Under the pieces are notes generated by a model. That model saw only the letters and a list, made by a program, of their open reading frames with translations. It searched no databases and was not told the origin of the DNA. From contig NC_133774.1 of assembly GCF_003597395.2 (NCBI RefSeq), positions 41,134,854 through 41,198,853 of the forward strand: a stretch of 64,000 nucleotides of DNA, given 5' to 3'. The position numbers and the translations under genes were made by a program. Position 1 is the first letter of the stretch, and each line of letters begins with the position of its first letter. The stretch is from Chelonoidis abingdonii (Eukaryota > Chordata > Testudines > Testudinidae). This document shows positions 35,561-48,115 of this stretch, piece after piece.

Positions 35561-36324
35561 TATGCTAACCCTGATTTCCACTGGTCTGGAAATAAATGGA
35601 ACAGACTCTTACTTACAGGATTATGGTACTTCTTGAACTATGTTTACAGAGCTAAGAGTGATTTCTTAGAGATCAAAAATCGTACCCTATTAGCAAAATT
35701 CTTACTATAATTGGGAAAATGTTCTTATGTTGAGTTTTTGTTTTTCTCTCCCTATGGTATCTCTTTTTCTCTATGTTGAGTAATTAATTTAAATTAACAG
35801 TCTCTTCTGTCTGATTTCATAACATGCTGTAATCCAGTACCTCAGGTCATTGGTTATTCATCAGAGGACAGCACTAGGATCTTGCCCATCCATTCAAAAT
35901 GTAACTAGGCTTTGTCTTCCTCATAATTACCATTGAAAGTCCAGCTGAGATAAAAACAATTCAAATAATTAACTGTAAACCTTAGACACAAAGACAGCTT
36001 GAAATAGCATTAATTCATTATTATTATTTATTAATTAACTCGACAAATGCAGGAATGACAGGGAACATGTTTGTTTTCTGCATGTCGTTGTTTTTCATAT
36101 TAGAGACTTGATCCACCCTTGGCTAATTAACAGAGTGTTAAATGACTGTTGCGATTCAAAATTTTAATAAGCTTTCACAACACTGTTATTGTTAATCAAT
36201 GATTCTACATAATTAAAAAAATGAAAAGAAGATTGTTCTTCACTTTGGGAGATTTCATATTTTAGCCCTGAACCATTAGAGCCAGTGGAAGCTTTGCCAT
36301 TTACTTCAATGAGTGTAAGATTAA

Positions 36325-36420
36325 CCCTTAGGGCCAGGTTTTCAAAGGTATTTAGGTGACTAAAGATGCAGACAGGCACCTAGGTGCTTTTGAAAATCTC
36401 ACTAGGTACCTTTATGTTGC
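36325..36420. repeat. Interspersed repeat of 'ggttttcaaaggtatttagg' type
   Basis: The block 'gggccaggttttcaaaggtatttaggtgac...gcacctaggtgcttttgaaaatctca' is internally inverted (tttcaaaggtattt and ggtgcttttgaaaat). I recall this as a high-copy reptilian repeat; a related diverged copy is at 54175-54350. It lies directly left of a MITE. Confidence 0.55.
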
Positions 36421-36444
36421 AGATTCTCATTCATTACTAATGGA

Positions 36445-36795
36445 CAAAGGCAGATTACAGTTTTGTGGGGCCCTGTGTCAGAGCAAGAGGGGGACCCTCC
36501 CCACTCTGCCTGCAGTCCCCCACCTGCCCCTCCCAGCACTTCTGCTGGGGAGCAGGGTTGGATATGGGGGCTTCTCCTCTTCCCCGCACAAGTGCCAGGC
36601 TGGTGGAGCAGGGCAAGTCCCCACACCCCAGCCCTGCTCCACAGCAGGAGCACCAGCTGGGCAGAGCGGGGCAAGCCCCCATACCCTGACCCTGCTCCCT
36701 GGCAGGAGCGCTGAGGGGGTTGGGGTACAGGGGCGCCCATTTTTTTTAGGGCCCCAGGCATGGGGCCCATTGGCCCAGAGGCTAATCTGCCACTG
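36445..36795. mobile_element. hAT-type MITE
   Basis: The ends caaaggcagattac and (gctaatctgccactg) are inverted copies with some mismatches. The flanks ctaatgga (36437-36444) and ctagtggg (36796-36803) match at six of eight positions, both differences being A/G transitions. The GC-rich interior creates several overlapping open frames (36356-36799 and antisense); these are not genes. Confidence 0.75.
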
Positions 36796-37231
36796 CTAGT
36801 GGGTTAATGCCTCTAGCCTGCCCTGGGAATTTGTTGTTGCTAGTGGATCCAAGACAAAATTCTCTTCCTTTCAGCTCAGGCCACCATATTTTCTGCCTCT
36901 GGTGGTAGATGAAGTTGGGAGTTCAATTTCTCCTGATTATTTGTTTTAAAACCTTTACTTTTTTAAATTTTTGTGCAGTTATGATTTATAATCTTCCTCC
37001 TTCTCTCCCCTCATGGATTGGCTACAAAACAGGCTGATGGGTTCAATTAACTGGATCTGCTGCTGCAATGCCTCCCTGCTGGACTCCTCTGTCCCCGCTG
37101 AGGCATGGCAGAGCTCTCCTGCAAACACCTGGCTGAAATTTAAGCAGCGTTCCCTATGTGAGACAGCTTTGACAGCTTCTACAGAGGGTAAATTATACTC
37201 TGCCTCTTTCCAGCCAGCCAACCCTTGCACT

Positions 37232-37357
37232 TAGGGTGACCAGATGTCCAGATTTTATAGGGACAGTCCCGATTTTTGGAGCTTTTTCTTACGTAGGCAC
37301 CTATTACCCCCCACTCTCCTGTCCTGATTTTTTCATACTTGCTATCTGGTCACCCTA
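37232..37357. mobile_element. Short MITE, agggtgaccag ends
   Basis: Only 126 bases: tagggtgaccagatgtcc at the left, ctatctggtcacccta at the right, an inverted pair. The flanks cttgcact (37224-37231) and gttgcact (37358-37365) match at seven of eight bases. The interior 'gggacagtcccgatttttgg' is itself semi-palindromic. It is a complete small copy of the family whose ends bound 27616-29282. Confidence 0.88.
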
Positions 37358-37365
37358 GTTGCACT

Positions 37366-40300
37366 GTCAGGTACAGGTCTCAGAGCTGGTCCCCAGCCTG
37401 CTCCAAGGAGCTGTGACTCCAACACAGAAAAGCCCAATCAGAAGCTTCTGAACTTTCAGCGAGAAAGTCTTGAGGACAAGGAGAAAGCTATCCAGCCAGA
37501 TCAGGGAGGTAAATCCCACAACGAATCTGGGCTGAAGAGGGAAAACCACCCTGAAAGGATCCACAGTTCCCCATCCCGCAATACTGAAGTGGGTCCTCAG
37601 CTCCTTCAGGAAAGAAGCAGGGCTTTTACACAGCTCCCCTTCCTTCTACTATGAATCAGCAGATTCTCATGATACTCTGGAGTAAGTGCTGCATACCCCG
37701 GGCCCAAAAAACCAAAAGCAAGAGTCTCCTTTGCAATGCAGCTAAAACTATTGTTAATGTGGGGTGGAGTCAAAATCAGGGGTTAAACCTCTTCTCCTTC
37801 GCCCTCCTGAGGGAGTGTTTGCTGGGACTTTTCTCCTGCACACAGAGTCTCTCTGGCTGCGCTCTGTAGCATGCTCACTGCCCCTCCCCCACTCTGCAGC
37901 ATGTCTAGGCAGGCAGAGAAGCTTCTGTGTCCCTCCTGTGTAGTAATCCTGGTTCAGACTGCAGCCTCATGGGAATTGTGGCTGCCTGGCTTTCAGCCCA
38001 AAGACCCTCGCTCTGCCCGGAAAGTGCCTCAGATTTGAGGTAGCAGCAGAATGGGAATTGTGCCCTCTGAGCATCAGCCATAAACCGTGCTGTGCCATGA
38101 AAAGGGGCTCACACTCTGAAAGGCGGGAAGGGTCTCTGTCTCTTTCTACCTCCTTCCCTGCTCCACATGCAGCAAGGCAAGCAGGAGACTGCAGCTTTCA
38201 CTTCTGCCTGCCCTGGCTCAGAGCCTTGCCTGGGCCCCTGCCCTCAGGTTCAGTGCCTCAACAACAGGCAGGTCCTAGAGGAAGTGCAATTTCTTCTTCC
38301 TTCCTTCCCCTTAAAGGACAGGCATGGAGGAGAGGGATTAGCTGGGGGCAGGGGGAGACAGTCACAAGTGGAGGAGCAATGGAGAGAGTGAGGGTTTGGG
38401 GGAAGAGGAAGGAAATTCTGAGGAATGGGAATAGAAGTTGGAGGGATTGTGGAGAGGGGAAAGAAACTGTCCAGACCAGAGACTGGGGAAGGACAGAATG
38501 AAGTATGCTGAGGAGAGAATGAGGAGTGGGGGGAAAGGGAGAGAGAGCATGCAAGGAAGAGGGAACAATTGGGGCTAGTAGAAGAGAGACTGTGTTTGTG
38601 GGGAGGGGAGAGGGAGAACGTATTGGAAGCGCTTGTGAGTAGATGAACCAAGTGAGCTTTCACATGGAGAGACACCTATGGGGGAATTTTGGAGGGAGTG
38701 GAAATATGGCACGCTGTCTGAATACTGGTGGGCGCCAGATGGGAGCCTGTCCAGGAAGGTGCCGTAGGGGAGAGGGGCAGAGGCCAAAGTAAGTGCTGGA
38801 GCCTTGTTTATATGTATTTATTGAAGGGGGAGAAATAGCTTGTGTTAGAACATATTTCTGCTGCACAACTTCTCTTCTGGTTCATAACAAATGTGTAACA
38901 CCCCAACCCCTCCACTTGGGAAATTTGGAGGTGGTTTAATACCACACCGAACATAGCCACTTTATTAACTTCATACCTTCATATCCCAATGTCTGTACTT
39001 TGACCTATCAACCTTTTACCCCCAGTCGGGGATATTACAGATTATGTATTCCTTATGCCACCCGATCTTAAACCAAACTTTGCACCCTCGATAATCTGTA
39101 TGTTGTTCCCTGATAACCAGAAACTTCTATGCTTAAACTCTGTACCGTTCACTTTTTTTTTTATCATCTTAATAACATTTTTAAATTTGTTACTGGAGGC
39201 TCCAGGACTAAGCTGTGCCCTTCAATTTAGTCCACCAGAAATTCTGCCTCTGGCACTGTAACAAGTTTTATAACTTTCATTTTTATTTATCTTTGTGTAT
39301 TAGCAACTTCATTTAAGCTCCCAGCTCCTCTCTCCTTGTCTTCAACTGAGGAATCACCAGTGGGAGCACTGAGGCTCTAACCCTCTTGTTCAGCACCACT
39401 CCAGCAAGCTCCCTCTCCCCCTTCAACAACAGTAGGGAAGTCTTGCAAGCATCCATAGTTCTGTCAGCTCTTGCAATTGCCCCCATCCCTGACATGATTT
39501 TAGCTGGGGTTGAGCTAGTCTTGGGATGATGCCAGAAGATCTAGCCCTCTAGTGAATTTGAGTCCTCTGTTTGTCGGCCCACTTCCCCTGGGGCAAAAAT
39601 AACCAATCAGAGCTGCTTCTGGCAGTGCTTGCATGCTCTCTGTAGCAACAGGAAGCTATTATTATAAGAGAGAATGGGGGAGGAGGGGTCTAAAGAGCCC
39701 TGCAGGTAAGGGCAGCTCTGCATCTTCCTCCTCTCCTTCTGTGACCAAATGGACAGGACATCACCTCTACTCCTCCCCTTCCTCTCTTCCTGCCTTCAGC
39801 CCCCAGCCTGAGAAAGGCAGAGGGGTATGAAGAGCCCCTGAAGCTGCCCCCCAGGATGCAAGAGGGACCAGGGACCCTACTATAGCCCCCTTCAGTCCTG
39901 TGAGAGGGGAGTGAAAAACCTCAGGAGGAGCATCCATGAGGCTGGGGCTGAACTGATGGAAGTAATGAACTGATAAGGGTTGGGGGAGGAACTGTTCGGG
40001 GGGCTGGATGGGCTGAACTGAGGGTGGGCTAAGCTAATGGGGGTGGTGCAAAATTAATAGGGCAGAGGGGAGATGTAGGCATGGGAGAGCTTTTGCTGTG
40101 GGGGCCATAATCACTTTGCTCAATAAATTTGGGACAGTGGGCAACACCAATTGTCTCATGCACAGAGTGGGAATGGGCAGGGAGGTTCAAAGATCAAAAA
40201 ACAGATAAAAACATGGTATAGTCTTTTTTAAAAAATTACGATTTTGGGGTTCTAACCTGATTTTTGATCTCTTGAGGTTGGCACTACTGTATCTAATAAT

Positions 40301-40995
40301 CTAACAGTGCTATTAGACTGTTACAGGGCAAGCTGTGCCCTGCTATTGCTGCCATCAGGCGGCACTCACTCTGCCAGGGTATGGGGCTTTGAAGTGGACC
40401 AGTACATGGGACCTCCCCTCCACACAAAGCCACGATGAAAAGGCTCAACTAGAAGCATGATGATTCCCAAGAATGTGAACCTCTCACAGCCTGCTCAGGA
40501 AGATTGTGTGAACTGGTGCCTGGTCTCTAAGAGACAACCTTTCATAAGGCAGCAATTAGTTTTGTAAATGGGCAAGTGATGTAAAAATGAGGATTTAAAC
40601 CCTTTCTCTTTTGCTTTTCTACCCTAAAGGAATGTTTGTTTGGAGCTTTTCTCCCACAATTCACCTACATCTACACCACAAATAGCTGCCACCTCTTGTG
40701 GAGGCAAGAGTTATTAAGCTGATGGGAGAGCTCTCTCCGGTTGGCCTAGAGCATTTCACCAGAAGCATTACTGGTGCATCTGCACCACTGGAACATAGAC
40801 ATAGCCTTAGCCTCTCTCTGTACTCTGTTATTTCTGTGAAGCTCCATCTCAGTCATCCAAATGAGGATTGTACCTGTCTGGTTTTTAGCCCACGTATCTT
40901 CACTCTGCCAGGGAAAGGAGCTCAGATTCCACATTTCTTGGGAAATAGCTCTGTGATCACTTTATTCCAGTCCTTTTCTGGAAAGGTTTGGGTAT
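37366..40995. other. GC-variable intergenic sequence, no supported gene
   Basis: It includes a pyrimidine/purine-skewed block (38290-38620, G- and A-rich on +) that makes long open frames on both strands (38058-38501, 38250-38675). They overlap in opposite strands, are Pro/Ser-rich and lack domains, so I treat them as composition artefacts. A phrase 'gaggttggcactactgt' near 40275 may be the end of another MITE, but I could not find its partner. Confidence 0.45.
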
Positions 40996-41003
40996 TCATA
41001 GAG

Positions 41004-41571
41004 CAGGGGTGGGCAAATGTTTTGGCCCAAGGGCCACATCTGGGTGGGGAAATTGCATGCAGGGGCATGAATGTAGGGCTGGGGCAGGGGTTGGGGTGCG
41101 GGAGGGAATGCAGGGTGTGGCAGAGGGCTCAGGGCAGGGGGTTTGGGTGTGGGGTGCAGGAGGGGTTCAGGGTGCTGACTCCAGCCAGGCACCGTTTACC
41201 TGGAGTGGCTCCGGGATGGCAGTGAGGCTAAGGCAGGCTCCTTTCCTGCCCTGGCCCCACACTGCTCCCAGAAGCAGCCAGCACCATGTCCCTGCAGCCC
41301 CTGGGGTGGGGGAACAGAGGGCACCGCATGCTGCCCTCGCCTGCAGGTACCTCCCACAAACCTGCCGTTGGCCACAGTTCCCCGTTCCCGGCCAATGGGG
41401 CAGTGGGAACATTGCCTGCAGGTGAGGGCAGCGCGCAGAGCCCTCTGCCCTCCACCCCTCTCAGGGGCCGCAGCGCTGCATGGACATGGTGCCAGCTGTT
41501 TCCGTGAGAGGCGCAGGTCCTGCTGTGCCACGACGCTGGCAATCCCACAGGCCGTAGTTTGCCCACCCCTG
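41004..41571. mobile_element. hAT-type MITE with exact inverted ends
   Basis: The ends caggggtgggcaaa (41004-41017) and tttgcccacccctg (41558-41571) are exact inverted copies. The flanks tcatagag (40996-41003) and tcctagag (41572-41579) match at seven of eight bases. The interior includes tandem G-rich units ('ggggtgcgggagggaat', 'ggggtgcaggaggggttc', 41080-41175) and GC-rich frames on both strands without domains. Confidence 0.93.
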
Positions 41572-41989
41572 TCCTAGAGCCATAAAGATATGTGAAGTAG
41601 ATGTGCCAAACCTAACATACTCATTTCACTCCCATCCAAATTACTAGGACCATAAAGCTTCACAGTTGCTACAGGCAAGATGTTAAAGTCTTATACTCAC
41701 TGGCATTTTAGGCATCTGGGAAACCATTCACAGATGGGAATCAATGTTCCCTCTCCACAGTCCCTAATTATGTTGTGTGAAGAGAGTGTCTCTGCCTCAT
41801 CTGAGAAAGATTTGCAAAGTAAGTTTCTGTTCCTCTGCAGTGGCATCCTTTGGTAGGAAGATGCAATTATATACAGTATCTTTGGGGACCACATTGCATT
41901 AAGTTTATGAATGGTTTAGAATCACTGTAAGCCAGAGATTGTACGCAACTCTGGGGGCAGGGGGTTTCCACAGCTCCTCCAAGGACTAA

Positions 41990-42470
41990 AAACAGTGAGG
42001 GATGATTAAAGTGACTCACTCAGTCTGTAACACCTGCCCCTCCCCCTGAGATGTACAGCCCTTGGGGAGGTTTGCATGTACTGGTTCAAACTGGGTTTTC
42101 CAGAGACCAACAGATAAAGAAAAGGCTTTTCGTATAAAATGGCTGAGTTTAAACTAACAAAGGCCTTTTGATTCATCAAATGGACAGGATCCTCTGCCCA
42201 AGGGAGGTCTGCAACCCTTGTTAAAAGGATGTTGGCTTTCTGGACCCCATAAAACTGATGGGAGACCACTGGTAAGCTTTTAGCATGTGCACAGAAACTT
42301 TTTTTCTTTTTATGTTTTCTCTGTAATGCTTTTACCTTAAGAATAAATGTGTTTTTCTTTCTGAAGGCTGGTGGGTAACTGGTATACACTGTTGTAGCCT
42401 CTGGAGAAAGTTTAGCCACAGGCACTAGACCCTAGTTAGCGCACCTGTGAAGTGCACAGGAATTGCAAGC
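41990..42470. repeat. Possible LTR-like repeat, unassigned
   Basis: The sequence has a GC-richer 5' part, a polyadenylation signal AATAAA at about 42341, and a following stretch of 'gctggtgggtaactggtatacactg'. This layout resembles LTRs, but I could not find paired ends or a target duplication. The minus-strand frame at 42006-42425 is not supported as a gene. Confidence 0.25.
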
Positions 42471-42777
42471 CTAAACCTCCAGTCTGGAGAAAGAGACATG
42501 GGTCTCCACTGGAGTGAGTTGACAGCTAGGAAGCCTGAAACCTTTATGTGGATATCCTCAAAGAAGACTGAGAGGGGGACCAAACGTGCTAGATGTTACT
42601 GGCTTATTTTGCAAATAATTTTTTCAATTACTGAGTTTTTGCTTTATATGGGGGGAATTTCATCTCGCTCATATTATTCTACTATTGTCATTAAAATTCT
42701 GCTTTCTTCTTCTTCATCCCTACTCGGGGGAATCACTTCTCACTACTTCCTATCTGTGATGAGTGAGGAGAGATGCT

Positions 42778-43153
42778 GTGCAGCAGAATGAGAAATTTCT
42801 TACCTGTTGATAATTTACTTTCTTCTGGCATTTCTTTCCTCCTTCAACCCACTGATAGTCTGGTAATGACCCAGAATACAATTTATAACAATTTGAATTT
42901 TTTCTCTAAATGGAAACTTGAACATATAATTGCCTTAAGGTTTGTCAATATAACTTCAAATTTTTATCTTAGTGCTAACAGTTGTTTGCTGGAGTGTTTC
43001 TACAGTTTTGGAAGAACTTGTCTGGTGGTCTTGATTGAAGGATGGGATTTAGCCCAGAGCCTCCAGCAATAATATTGACCATCTCCACATTCCACAGGAG
43101 AGCCACTAATTATGGATGAGGAAAAAAAATCAGCTACGAAATTTCTCATTCTG
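42778..43153. repeat. Pair of inverted repeats around 330 bases
   Basis: 'cagaatgagaaatttcttac' (42782-42801) is the reverse complement of 'gaaatttctcattctgg' (43137-43153) over about 17 bases. They could be the ends of an unrecognised MITE. No duplication is clear, and the internal sequence is unassigned. Confidence 0.4.
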
Positions 43154-43264
43154 GCACTGAGGAAGACTTTTCTTGCAGGGCTGCAAAGGAATGTATTTAC
43201 CTCCTACCAATCCCAATTTTTGGGCAAAATTATTCAACTGATGCATACCAACAATGTGCAAGAC

Positions 43265-43681
43265 AAATGTTCCCCAAACTTTTTACATTACACTCCCCCT
43301 TTACCTCTGTCCATGCCCCCTGCTCCCCACAGGAGGTGGGGTGGAAATAGGGCCATGGTCAAGGCCAGAGCTGTGGCTCGGAGCAGGGCCATGGTCAGGG
43401 CCAGAGCCGCAGATGGGATCCAGGGGCCAAGGCTAAGGATGGGTCTGCGACGGGAGCAAAGCCATGGCTGGATTGGGGCTGGGGTCAGGGCTGTGGCTGG
43501 GAGTGGAGCCACGGCCAGGTCGGGGCCACCAGCTGAGGCCATAGCCAGGGGCCAGCGCTGGGACCACAGCTGGGGTTGGGCTTGGGAGTAGAGCTGGGGC
43601 CAGAACATGCCCCAGCCATGCCCTTCCAAGCGTTCCTCCATGCCCTGTAACAGGGCACGCCCCACAGTTTGAGGACCGCTG
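43265..43681. mobile_element. hAT-type MITE
   Basis: The left end aaatgttccccaaacttttt and the right end (cagtttgaggaccgctg) are inverted copies with mismatches, the right one being the better preserved 'cagcggtcctcaaact' type. The flanks tgcaagac (43257-43264) and tgctagac (43682-43689) match at seven of eight bases. Interior repeats such as 'gggccatggtcagggccagagc' (43350-43560) give long open frames on both strands that are not genes. Confidence 0.85.
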
Positions 43682-44689
43682 TGCTAGACACTACATACAG
43701 ATGTGAAGACAAGGTTCTGACCAAAAGTGTTTATAATCTGAATGGCAGTGGGAAGCAGTGAAAGCAGTGTGATCAAATAAGGAGTTTAGCATGTAGCTAA
43801 GTAGATCTGTGAGTTTTGTTGTTTTTTAAATGGGAGTCTTGAAGAGAAATAGTTGTTGAGGGGGAACAAATGGTTTTGTTTTTGTTTTGTAGAGATCTCT
43901 GTTGCATTGACCATTAACACAGTGAGAAGCTGTGGGAATGCTCCATTTCTAACCTAATGTGCACCTTGGGTTGCTCATGAATGATTAGGTCCTGAATGCT
44001 GTTTATGCAGTAATTATTTTAGCCATCGCTAAAGTACAGCCAGCTTTGGGGTAAAACTATTTAACAGTGAACAACAGCACTACACACAATTATTTGTCTG
44101 AAATTGGAGATACCACCATGTCCAACTGAAGGAATTTGGCCAGGACACTAAGGCTTGTACCCTTGTTCTTACAAGATATGCTATTGGATCATTAATGGCC
44201 AGGTACTCTTTACTTTACTTTACTTATCGTTTTACTTATCACCGAGCACCAGCTTATGTCACTATTTCCTAAAAGTAAATCCTGTTTTGATGTTGACTTG
44301 GTACTGACCTAGAAGTTATAGGTATTGAATTGACACCACCTCTTTCTACAGCGCTTGACTTTTCATTGGAAGCTTCCTAAGTATTGATTGGCCAGGCTCA
44401 CAGCCTGAGACAGTATGACCAATGCCAAGAGATCTGCTTTTTGTAACTGCCATGTTCACAAAAGCTTTGATATATTGTACGTACTAAGATTCATTTACCA
44501 AAAATGGTACTTTTAAAATGATGGAATGATTCTCACCCAATACCATTTGCTCAGTGGGAATATTCTACCCTGAGGCAGTAGGAAGTGTGTGAAGTTCTCA
44601 TTTCAGGGCATCCACTGGTTTGCTAATAAGGTGTGATCTGTATAGGTGCTAAATATTTGATCATGATTGTGCTGTATTGCCATCTTCAA

Positions 44690-44820
44690 GTTACATTACT
44701 TTATTATTAATTTATTACTATAGCACCGACCAGCCCTACTCATTGATCAGTACCCTATTGGGCTAGGCATTGTGCTTCAAAGTGCTTACAGTCTAGGGGT
44801 AATTGTGGGATCTTTGCTGT
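44690..44820. repeat. Interspersed repeat, 'ttgtgcttcaaagtgcttac' family
   Basis: 'ttattaatttattactatagcaccgaccagccc...gggctaggcattgtgcttcaaagtgcttacagtctagggg' is of the same family as 31500-31615, better preserved in its 'ggctaggcattgt' core. Confidence 0.55.
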
Positions 44821-46340
44821 ATGAGTATAAAAAGCATAATAGCCAAGTACAACAAGCTGTTATTCCACTGATAATTAAATCCTATTACATACCCACAACC
44901 AGGCTGGCATTTTTATATTGTCAATGCTTTAAATAGCATTTAATCTGGATAGAATTTAAATTATAATGTGAAGAAAACAAATCTAGAATAAAAGTTGTAA
45001 ACAGCCCACCAGTTAAGTTAAAAAAAGAAATCTTATTGATTCTAACCATGGCCAGGCCATCCTGGCTGTTTGAAGATTGCCTACTTTATGGAGTCTATTC
45101 CTGTAGCTTAGCTATCCATCAAAAATCTGTTTTTTCATGGATATTTAGATCCTTTGTATAATAAGATTACTGACTGACAGACAAGTTGTCGACATGGACA
45201 TGACTCATCACCTATCTACATAACCAATGTTTTGTTTTATTTGACAGCTCAGCAATTATAAAATTCCATTTATAGTTCACAAGATAATCTCAAATCCATT
45301 GTTAGATCTGTAGTCAATGGTATTAGCTATAGTTTAATAAAATAAATTTTTCCATTGCCTATTTCCAAACTCTTTATGATGATTAATTTACAGATTTTAA
45401 GGAGATTTGAACAGTTGAACATGCTATGACTTGAGTTAGCAAATGCAGCATATTTATAATTAAGGTGCACATTTTGAGGGCTTTCCAGACTCATTTACTT
45501 GTCTTGCTTGAATGCTGCTGCTTCAGAAAGTAAATGATTAATTACTAATTCTTCAAAGTTCACTACTTCCATCTTACTTCCTAGCTATAATTAATAATGA
45601 TGAGCAATCATCATATAATCAGATTTAACTGCTTCAGAAGAAACTTTCCATAAGGTACAGTAGTTGCACATAAATATTGGATTTTGCTGACTCTTGGGGA
45701 ATGCAAAATGAATGGAAGAAAACTGACTACAATCAACTTTTGTTAAAAATATCTGTTGTTGAAGAGATTTGGAGCAGTTAGAGGGCAATGATGCAGATTA
45801 TCACCTCTAAATTCCCCCTCACTGTCTAAGATTTTGTTGTGCTTTACTGCAGTTAGTACATAATTTGTGTTTAAGAAAAATTATTTAGCACAAGAATTTC
45901 CTTTCAAACGTACTTAAAATTGATACTTTGAAATAGGGTTTTTTGGTCATACAATGGAAAACTTACACCAAGTGCAAAAGAAGGGAGGAAAGAAGCAGGG
46001 GGGGCAGTCAATATGTCCAAAGCAACTTTTTACATATTTTTTACATTGAAATCAGAAACTTAGAATCAGTTTTCCAGGGTTTGCACCATAAAAGTGATTC
46101 TCACAATTTTACTTAGTCAAGAACAGAAATTATACCATGTAGCCTGTATGTCAATTCAGAACTAATGAATATGTTCCTAACATCAAATACTCACAGTGAC
46201 CTACTTGGGAACAATCTTCTGGCCAAGAATTAGTTACACGCATTTGGCAAATACTTTCAAATAATATTTAAATTTGAGAAGAATGTATGTTGCTCAAAGA
46301 TCACAAACAACACCCCCCCCATTTTTTAGGGTAATTACAA
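44821..46340. other. Intergenic, no feature seen
   Basis: AT-rich unique-looking sequence with no recognised gene or repeat; the minus-strand frame 45591-45788 lacks domains. Confidence 0.45.
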
Positions 46341-46369
46341 TACTAATTATTTACTCAGTGGCAGTGCCT

Positions 46370-46600
46370 CATAAATACAGCATGTGAGGATCCTGGGCAA
46401 AGGTAGGCAGAACTAGTGGCAGGCGCTTGGGTGCGAGGAGCCAAAGCCAGGGAGTCATGGCCAGTGCCAGAGTCAAGATGAGGGCCAAAGCTGGAGTCAG
46501 AGTCAGGAGTCAAGCTGTCTAGGGGTGCTCCACTCATCACTTGTCTGGTGCCTCCTCCTGGTCATTCCCTGGGCACTCGTAGGTGATCCCCTTCTGAAAC
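46370..46600. repeat. Degenerate 'ccagagtca' repeat block
   Basis: It carries short imperfect units such as 'gccaaagccagggagtcatg', 'gccagtgccagagtcaagat' and 'gccaaagctggagtcagagt' (46440-46510). The same kind of unit occurs at 57580-57750, so both may belong to one repeat family. Confidence 0.45.
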
Positions 46601-47049
46601 CACCCAGATCCTTTGTCCCATTTTGCACCTCCCCCCTTCCTAGCCGAACTCACCATGGTTAGTGGTTTGGCCATGCAGTGTGCTTGCCAAGGGGAAGTGA
46701 GAAAGAGGTGTATGTAACTTATATGATTCTAAACTTCCTGATACACTCCATGGGCTTATATATGATCAAGGATCCAATTGGGGATCACTATGGTAACTGT
46801 CTGTCAGATCAGTCAAGGTGGAACTTCCTGTGGAATGCAATTTCTGTGGATTGTGGGCTGCAGGGGGTACCCACATTACAGCTGCTGCCAGCTGGGAATG
46901 TTGGTTGCCTGCACTCAAGTCCTGCCAGTCCTTACATCTGCAATGTTTTCAGCACAAATGGACTTTTCTTTAGCTATAGGTAATGTCATTATGTCACAAG
47001 GTAATGAGCATATATTCAATTTTGGAGACTCTAGTTTTCTTCTCTAGAC

Positions 47050-47185
47050 CTTAAGAAGAGCTTTGTGAAGCTCCAAAGCTTGTTCTTTTCACCAACAGAA
47101 GTTGGCCCAATAAAAGATATTACCTCACCTACCTTGACTCTCTCATATCCTGGGACCAACATGCCTACAACAACACTAGATACAC
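47050..47185. repeat. Interspersed repeat, 'gttggcccaataaaagatat' family
   Basis: 'caccaacagaagttggcccaataaaagatattacctcacctacctt' then 'catatcctgggaccaacatg' and 'acaacaacact'. The block matches the right half of the repeat at 48116-48330, in the same orientation. Confidence 0.65.
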
Positions 47186-48115
47186 ATGTATAATTAAAGG
47201 CTTAAACTTTGTTTCCTCCTGTCTGCCAGTGCTGCCAGCCTCGAGACACTGTTTTAATAAGCCACTGGCTTTTTGAAAGAATTGATATATGGAAATACAG
47301 AACAATATTAAGGATAAATAACAAATCCATACTGCCTCTAGGAAACAGGAGACCTGAAACTGAGATTTAAAAAGCAATGGACAAAACAAAACTTTATAAT
47401 ACCCAGAAGCGCAATTTAAGGGAAGTTGCTCTGTAAAATCTGACAGGGAGTTAGAGGCTCAAGATAATGAAAATAAAGGATTTACCTCCTTCCTTGAAAG
47501 GAAGAGCAGAGATAATTGCTTATTTCAAAAAATTGAGACATGGGGACAGATAGGAAGTATAGAGGTGAGTGACATCTGAAATTATCAAAAGATTCAAAGT
47601 TCCACCCCAGAATGCTAAAGGGAGCAGAGAATGAACAAGCTTTGGCAAATATTTTTAGAAGCTTACCTCTTAAGGAGATGGATCAGCCACATCAGATCAC
47701 CAAAACAATCTGAAATATAAATTTACCAAGTGGCTCCCCCCCTCCGCTCCTCCAAAATTTGCCACTTTATTTCCCAGTTACCTCTGCCTGTTTGCTATAT
47801 TAAAGAAAAAAAATGGTGTTTAATTCATAAATGAGACTCTAGAAAATTTCATTCGTATTCTAACTTATAAAACACTCCAGTAAGACCCATCACATCATAG
47901 TAGTATTCCTACAGAGCTTTTATAATCATATAAATGTGTGTATTTTCATGTAATTGTTAATCATGGAATTGCACAAAATATTAAAAAACAGATTTCTACA
48001 ATTATAACAATAGAGAAGCCTGAATACAAACTCTTCAGCCCCACCCTACTACTTCTTACCCACATCGTATGGGCTACTTTGTATAGATTTAGAGGGAGAA
48101 ATGCCAGAAATTTTT

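Noticed and set aside
36356..36799. 147-codon + strand frame and antisense frame of 122 codons
   Set aside because: Covers a repeat and a MITE (36445-36795); the frames mirror each other and read Pro/Gly-rich low-complexity text.
38058..38675. 147-codon + and 141-codon - frames
   Set aside because: Purine-skewed sequence produces Ser/Pro/Leu-rich mirror frames with no recognisable domain or splice signals.
40698..41566. 175-codon + frame and several antisense frames
   Set aside because: Runs through unrelated sequence into the MITE at 41004-41571; not a single evolutionary unit.
43112..43665. 159-codon + frame and 125-codon - frame
   Set aside because: Crosses the boundary of a MITE (43265-43681) and consists of its internal subrepeats.
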